Source of the DNA: Methanomethylovorans sp. PtaU1.Bin073
GTDB taxonomy: Archaea; Halobacteriota; Methanosarcinia; Methanosarcinales; Methanosarcinaceae
Assembly: GCA_002067265.1 (NCBI GenBank)
Contig: MVQW01000006.1
Location: forward strand, 1 to 6,314
Reading direction: 5' to 3'
DNA: 6,314 bases
In this document: in pieces, positions 4,872 to 6,314 of the stretch
Layout of the letters: every line of letters begins with the position of its first letter
How positions within the stretch are numbered: position 1 is the first letter of the stretch
Position numbers and translations under genes: made by a program
The notes under the pieces: generated by a model
What the model saw: only the letters and a program-made list of their open reading frames with translations
The model's database searches: none
What the model was told of the DNA's origin: nothing

Positions 4872-5255
4872 CTAATATCTTATCCGTGCACACATTGTTC
4901 CTGCACTCTCTTTTTCGGCAAGTCTTTCCATATCTTTGGAAACTAGGGGGTGATACTGGCTATTTGCTACCAGCTGTTGCATGATCCCCTTGAACAGTGG
5001 TTCCTCAATGCTCAGGTAGTAAAAGGTCCATTGTCCTTCCTTTTTGTCTCTTACGAGATCGAGGTCTCTCATTTTTGCCAGATGACGGGAAACTTTAGGT
5101 TGAGGGAGGGCCAGTATCTGGCATATCTCGCATACGCAAAGTTCCCTTCTGTCCAAAAGCATGAGGATCCTCAACCGGGTTTCGTCGGAGAGAACTTTAA
5201 AGAAATCTTCCCAGTTGCCTGTTAGTTCTTGAGTTACTACTTCTTTTTGATACAT
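4872..5255 (-). CDS. ArsR-family metal(loid)-responsive repressor (C)
   Basis: A 127-residue ArsR repressor and the closest of the three to the classical arsenite-responsive proteins. It has FFKVLSDETRLRILMLL, the motif ELCVCEIC (Cys40, 42 and 45), where three cysteines can bind As(III) or Sb(III), then PQPKVSRHLAKMRDLDLV and the wing GQWTFYYL. The C-terminal tail adds Cys122. Arsenite as the inducer is likely from the motif but not proven. The frame is open to 5498, but the upstream part is AT-rich promoter DNA with a poor protein sequence. The start is therefore ATG5255, or ATG5261, which lies inside the palindromic operator. It heads the operon with the DUF169 and Met-rich genes and probably represses itself. 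Confidence 0.9.
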   Translation of the reverse strand: MYQKEVVTQELTGNWEDFFKVLSDETRLRILMLLDRRELCVCEICQILALPQPKVSRHLAKMRDLDLVRDKKEGQWTFYYLSIEEPLFKGIMQQLVANSQYHPLVSKDMERLAEKESAGTMCARIRY

Positions 5256-5257
5256 GT

Positions 5258-5290
5258 GCATATTCGAATATGCGAATATGTATATTAATA
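5258..5290 (-). promoter_or_regulatory. Promoter and palindromic operator of the ArsR C operon
   Basis: A perfect 16-base palindrome, GCATATTCGAATATGC (5258-5273), lies directly before the start codon. A third half-site follows, since CGAATATG occurs twice in tandem at 5265-5280. The minus-strand TATA box TATTAATATA (5290-5281) puts the transcript start near 5260, inside the palindrome, so bound repressor would block initiation. The transcript is probably leaderless. ArsR C is the likely binder, by inference. Confidence 0.65.
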
Positions 5291-5591
5291 CTTTTTGTTT
5301 GACCATTATGGAAATGTTACTCAGTAAAATGCAAGCACGTTTAGAGCAGGAGTTCTGGATACTTATTTGATATTGCTTTAAAATGGCAGAATATATAGTC
5401 GTAATATTCATATATACGCATGTATGAATGTATTTTGACCGGAAAAAAGAATCACTGACAGAGGACACGAGAAGTGAAAAAAGGAACATTCTATACAAAA
5501 ATGTATTTTCAGGACTTTTTGTTCATTGGTGCCAGTACTCTTAATTTTCCATACAATAAACAATTAAGGCCTAATAATAGAGGAGATAATA
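5291..5591. other. Divergent intergenic region with second imperfect palindrome
   Basis: Apart from the operator and promoter of the ArsR C operon, just to its left, this stretch holds an imperfect 24-base inverted repeat at 5406-5429 (ATTCATATATAC against GCATGTATGAAT, 10 of 12 positions pairing). For the rightward gene there is only a weak TATA candidate (TACAATAAAC, 5552-5561) and a strong GAGGAG ribosome site (5580-5585). I see no gene; the open frame upstream of ArsR C is not credible coding sequence. Confidence 0.45.
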
Positions 5592-6314
5592 ATGCCCGGA
5601 TCCCCTGCGGAAATTAAGCTGGTGAACAATGCTATGTCAAATGCCACCAGAAGAAAGATCATGAATTTGCTGACTGAGGATAGCAGATCGAAGGAAGATA
5701 TTGGCAAAGATATAGGTCAGTCAATGCTGGACTATCATTTGCAGCTTTTACAACAAGCCGGGTTGATAGCCATCAAGGGTGAAATGCTGGAGCTGACCGA
5801 TTTTGGTAAAAACATGCTGGAATCCAAGACTGAAAAGCCTGCTGGGTCTAAGAATGATCTTTTAAATATCAAACCTATAGAGATTGCAGAGGTCAGACAG
5901 CTTATTCCATGCATAGCCGATGCATCTAAGTATAGAGTTCTGGCCCAAGTGCAACCACCCCTGGGAGCGACCCTGAAGCTGATGGAACCACTTTTCCCAA
6001 GGGCAAGATACTTGGAGAATATCGGAGCATTGACAATCCAGACGGGCAACATCATGATTACTGCCTATTCCACAGGCAAAGTAATCATGACTATGATAGC
6101 CAGTGATGATGAGGCAAAAAAGATTCTAGGGAATTTCAAGAAGACAATAAATGAAGCCATTGAGAAGGGAATTACACCGGTTCCCAGAGAGAAACTGAAG
6201 GTAGACCATGCAGAGATCTATAAGTATCTTCCCAAGACCAACTGCCATAACTGTGGTGAACAAAGCTGTTACTCCTTTGCTATCAGGCTGGTAGGTAAGG
6301 AGACAACGCTGGAT
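5592..6314 (+). CDS. Winged-helix / TBP-like / 4Fe-4S protein (3' end beyond window)
   Basis: The first 241 codons are present without a stop, so the gene is cut by the window edge. Residues ~5-78 form an ArsR-like winged helix (ATRRKIMNLL, QSMLDYHLQLLQQAGLI, GEMLELTDFGK). Residues ~95-195 contain a stretch resembling one half-repeat of the TATA-binding protein, with EPLFPRARY followed by ITAYSTGKVIMT and a long helix. Residues 212 onward begin a CdhD/corrinoid-protein type 4Fe-4S domain: YLPKTNCHNCGEQSCYSFA with Cys218, 221 and 226; the fourth ligand is expected just past the window end. Binding of DNA and an Fe-S cluster is likely; use as a redox- or metal-sensing transcription regulator is inference. 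GAGGAG stands six bases before the ATG. It is divergent from the ArsR C operon. Confidence 0.75.
   Translation, partial: MPGSPAEIKLVNNAMSNATRRKIMNLLTEDSRSKEDIGKDIGQSMLDYHLQLLQQAGLIAIKGEMLELTDFGKNMLESKTEKPAGSKNDLLNIKPIEIAEVRQLIPCIADASKYRVLAQVQPPLGATLKLMEPLFPRARYLENIGALTIQTGNIMITAYSTGKVIMTMIASDDEAKKILGNFKKTINEAIEKGITPVPREKLKVDHAEIYKYLPKTNCHNCGEQSCYSFAIRLVGKETTLD

Noticed and set aside
4852..4893. Earlier start of the DUF169 gene
   Set aside because: It would overlap the ArsR gene and has no ribosome binding site, whereas the later ATG has one placed right after the ArsR stop.
5256..5498. Long N-terminal extension of ArsR C
   Set aside because: The region is AT-rich, contains the TATA box and the perfect palindrome, and encodes a low-complexity sequence not found in ArsR proteins. 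The family core fits the start at 5255.
5735..6055. Minus-strand open frame of 106 codons
   Set aside because: It is antisense to the winged-helix/Fe-S gene, which is open for 241 codons with recognisable domains and a ribosome binding site.

Overview
The window looks like a piece of a methanogenic archaeal chromosome, most likely from the Methanosarcinales or a close relative. The DNA is AT-rich. Genes have strong AGGAGG-type ribosome binding sites together with archaeal A/T-rich TATA boxes about 25-30 bases ahead of short or absent leaders. The gene content also fits: a DUF169 protein, several ArsR regulators, and a winged-helix protein ending in a CO-dehydrogenase/corrinoid-type 4Fe-4S domain. 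The lineage is inferred from style and content; there is no rRNA or other marker gene here.

Layout, left to right. (1) Positions 1-100 hold no supportable gene. (2) Positions 132-857, minus strand: an ArsR repressor (519-857), then a decayed copy of a CCC-motif gene (335-506), then an intact 53-aa double-CxxC protein (132-293). (3) 1061-1399, plus strand: an AhpD-like CxxC protein with a Cys-Cys-Cys-Gly-Gly tail, divergent from the ArsR gene. (4) 1481-3388, minus strand: a four-gene run transcribed right to left: CCC-motif protein, 53-aa double-CxxC protein, ArsR repressor, ArsP/DUF318-type permease. (5) 3389-3745: intergenic region with a TATA box inside a long inverted repeat, and a possible short plus-strand transcript. 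(6) 3746-5255, minus strand: ArsR repressor, DUF169 protein, methionine-rich winged-helix protein, headed by a perfect palindromic operator. (7) 5592 to the window end, plus strand: a winged-helix / TBP-like / Fe-S protein, cut by the window edge.

Taken together this is a metal/metalloid- or thiol-responsive island. It has three ArsR sensors with the classical Cys-x-Cys metal motif, one membrane permease of the family that includes methylarsenite exporters, and a set of small cysteine-rich proteins that share a CCCGG or GGCxCC motif. The segment 100-506 is a degraded paralogous copy of 2826-3388, so the small-protein cassette was duplicated and one copy is falling apart. The inducer could be arsenite, an organoarsenical, antimonite, another soft metal, or a redox/thiol signal; the sequence does not decide this.
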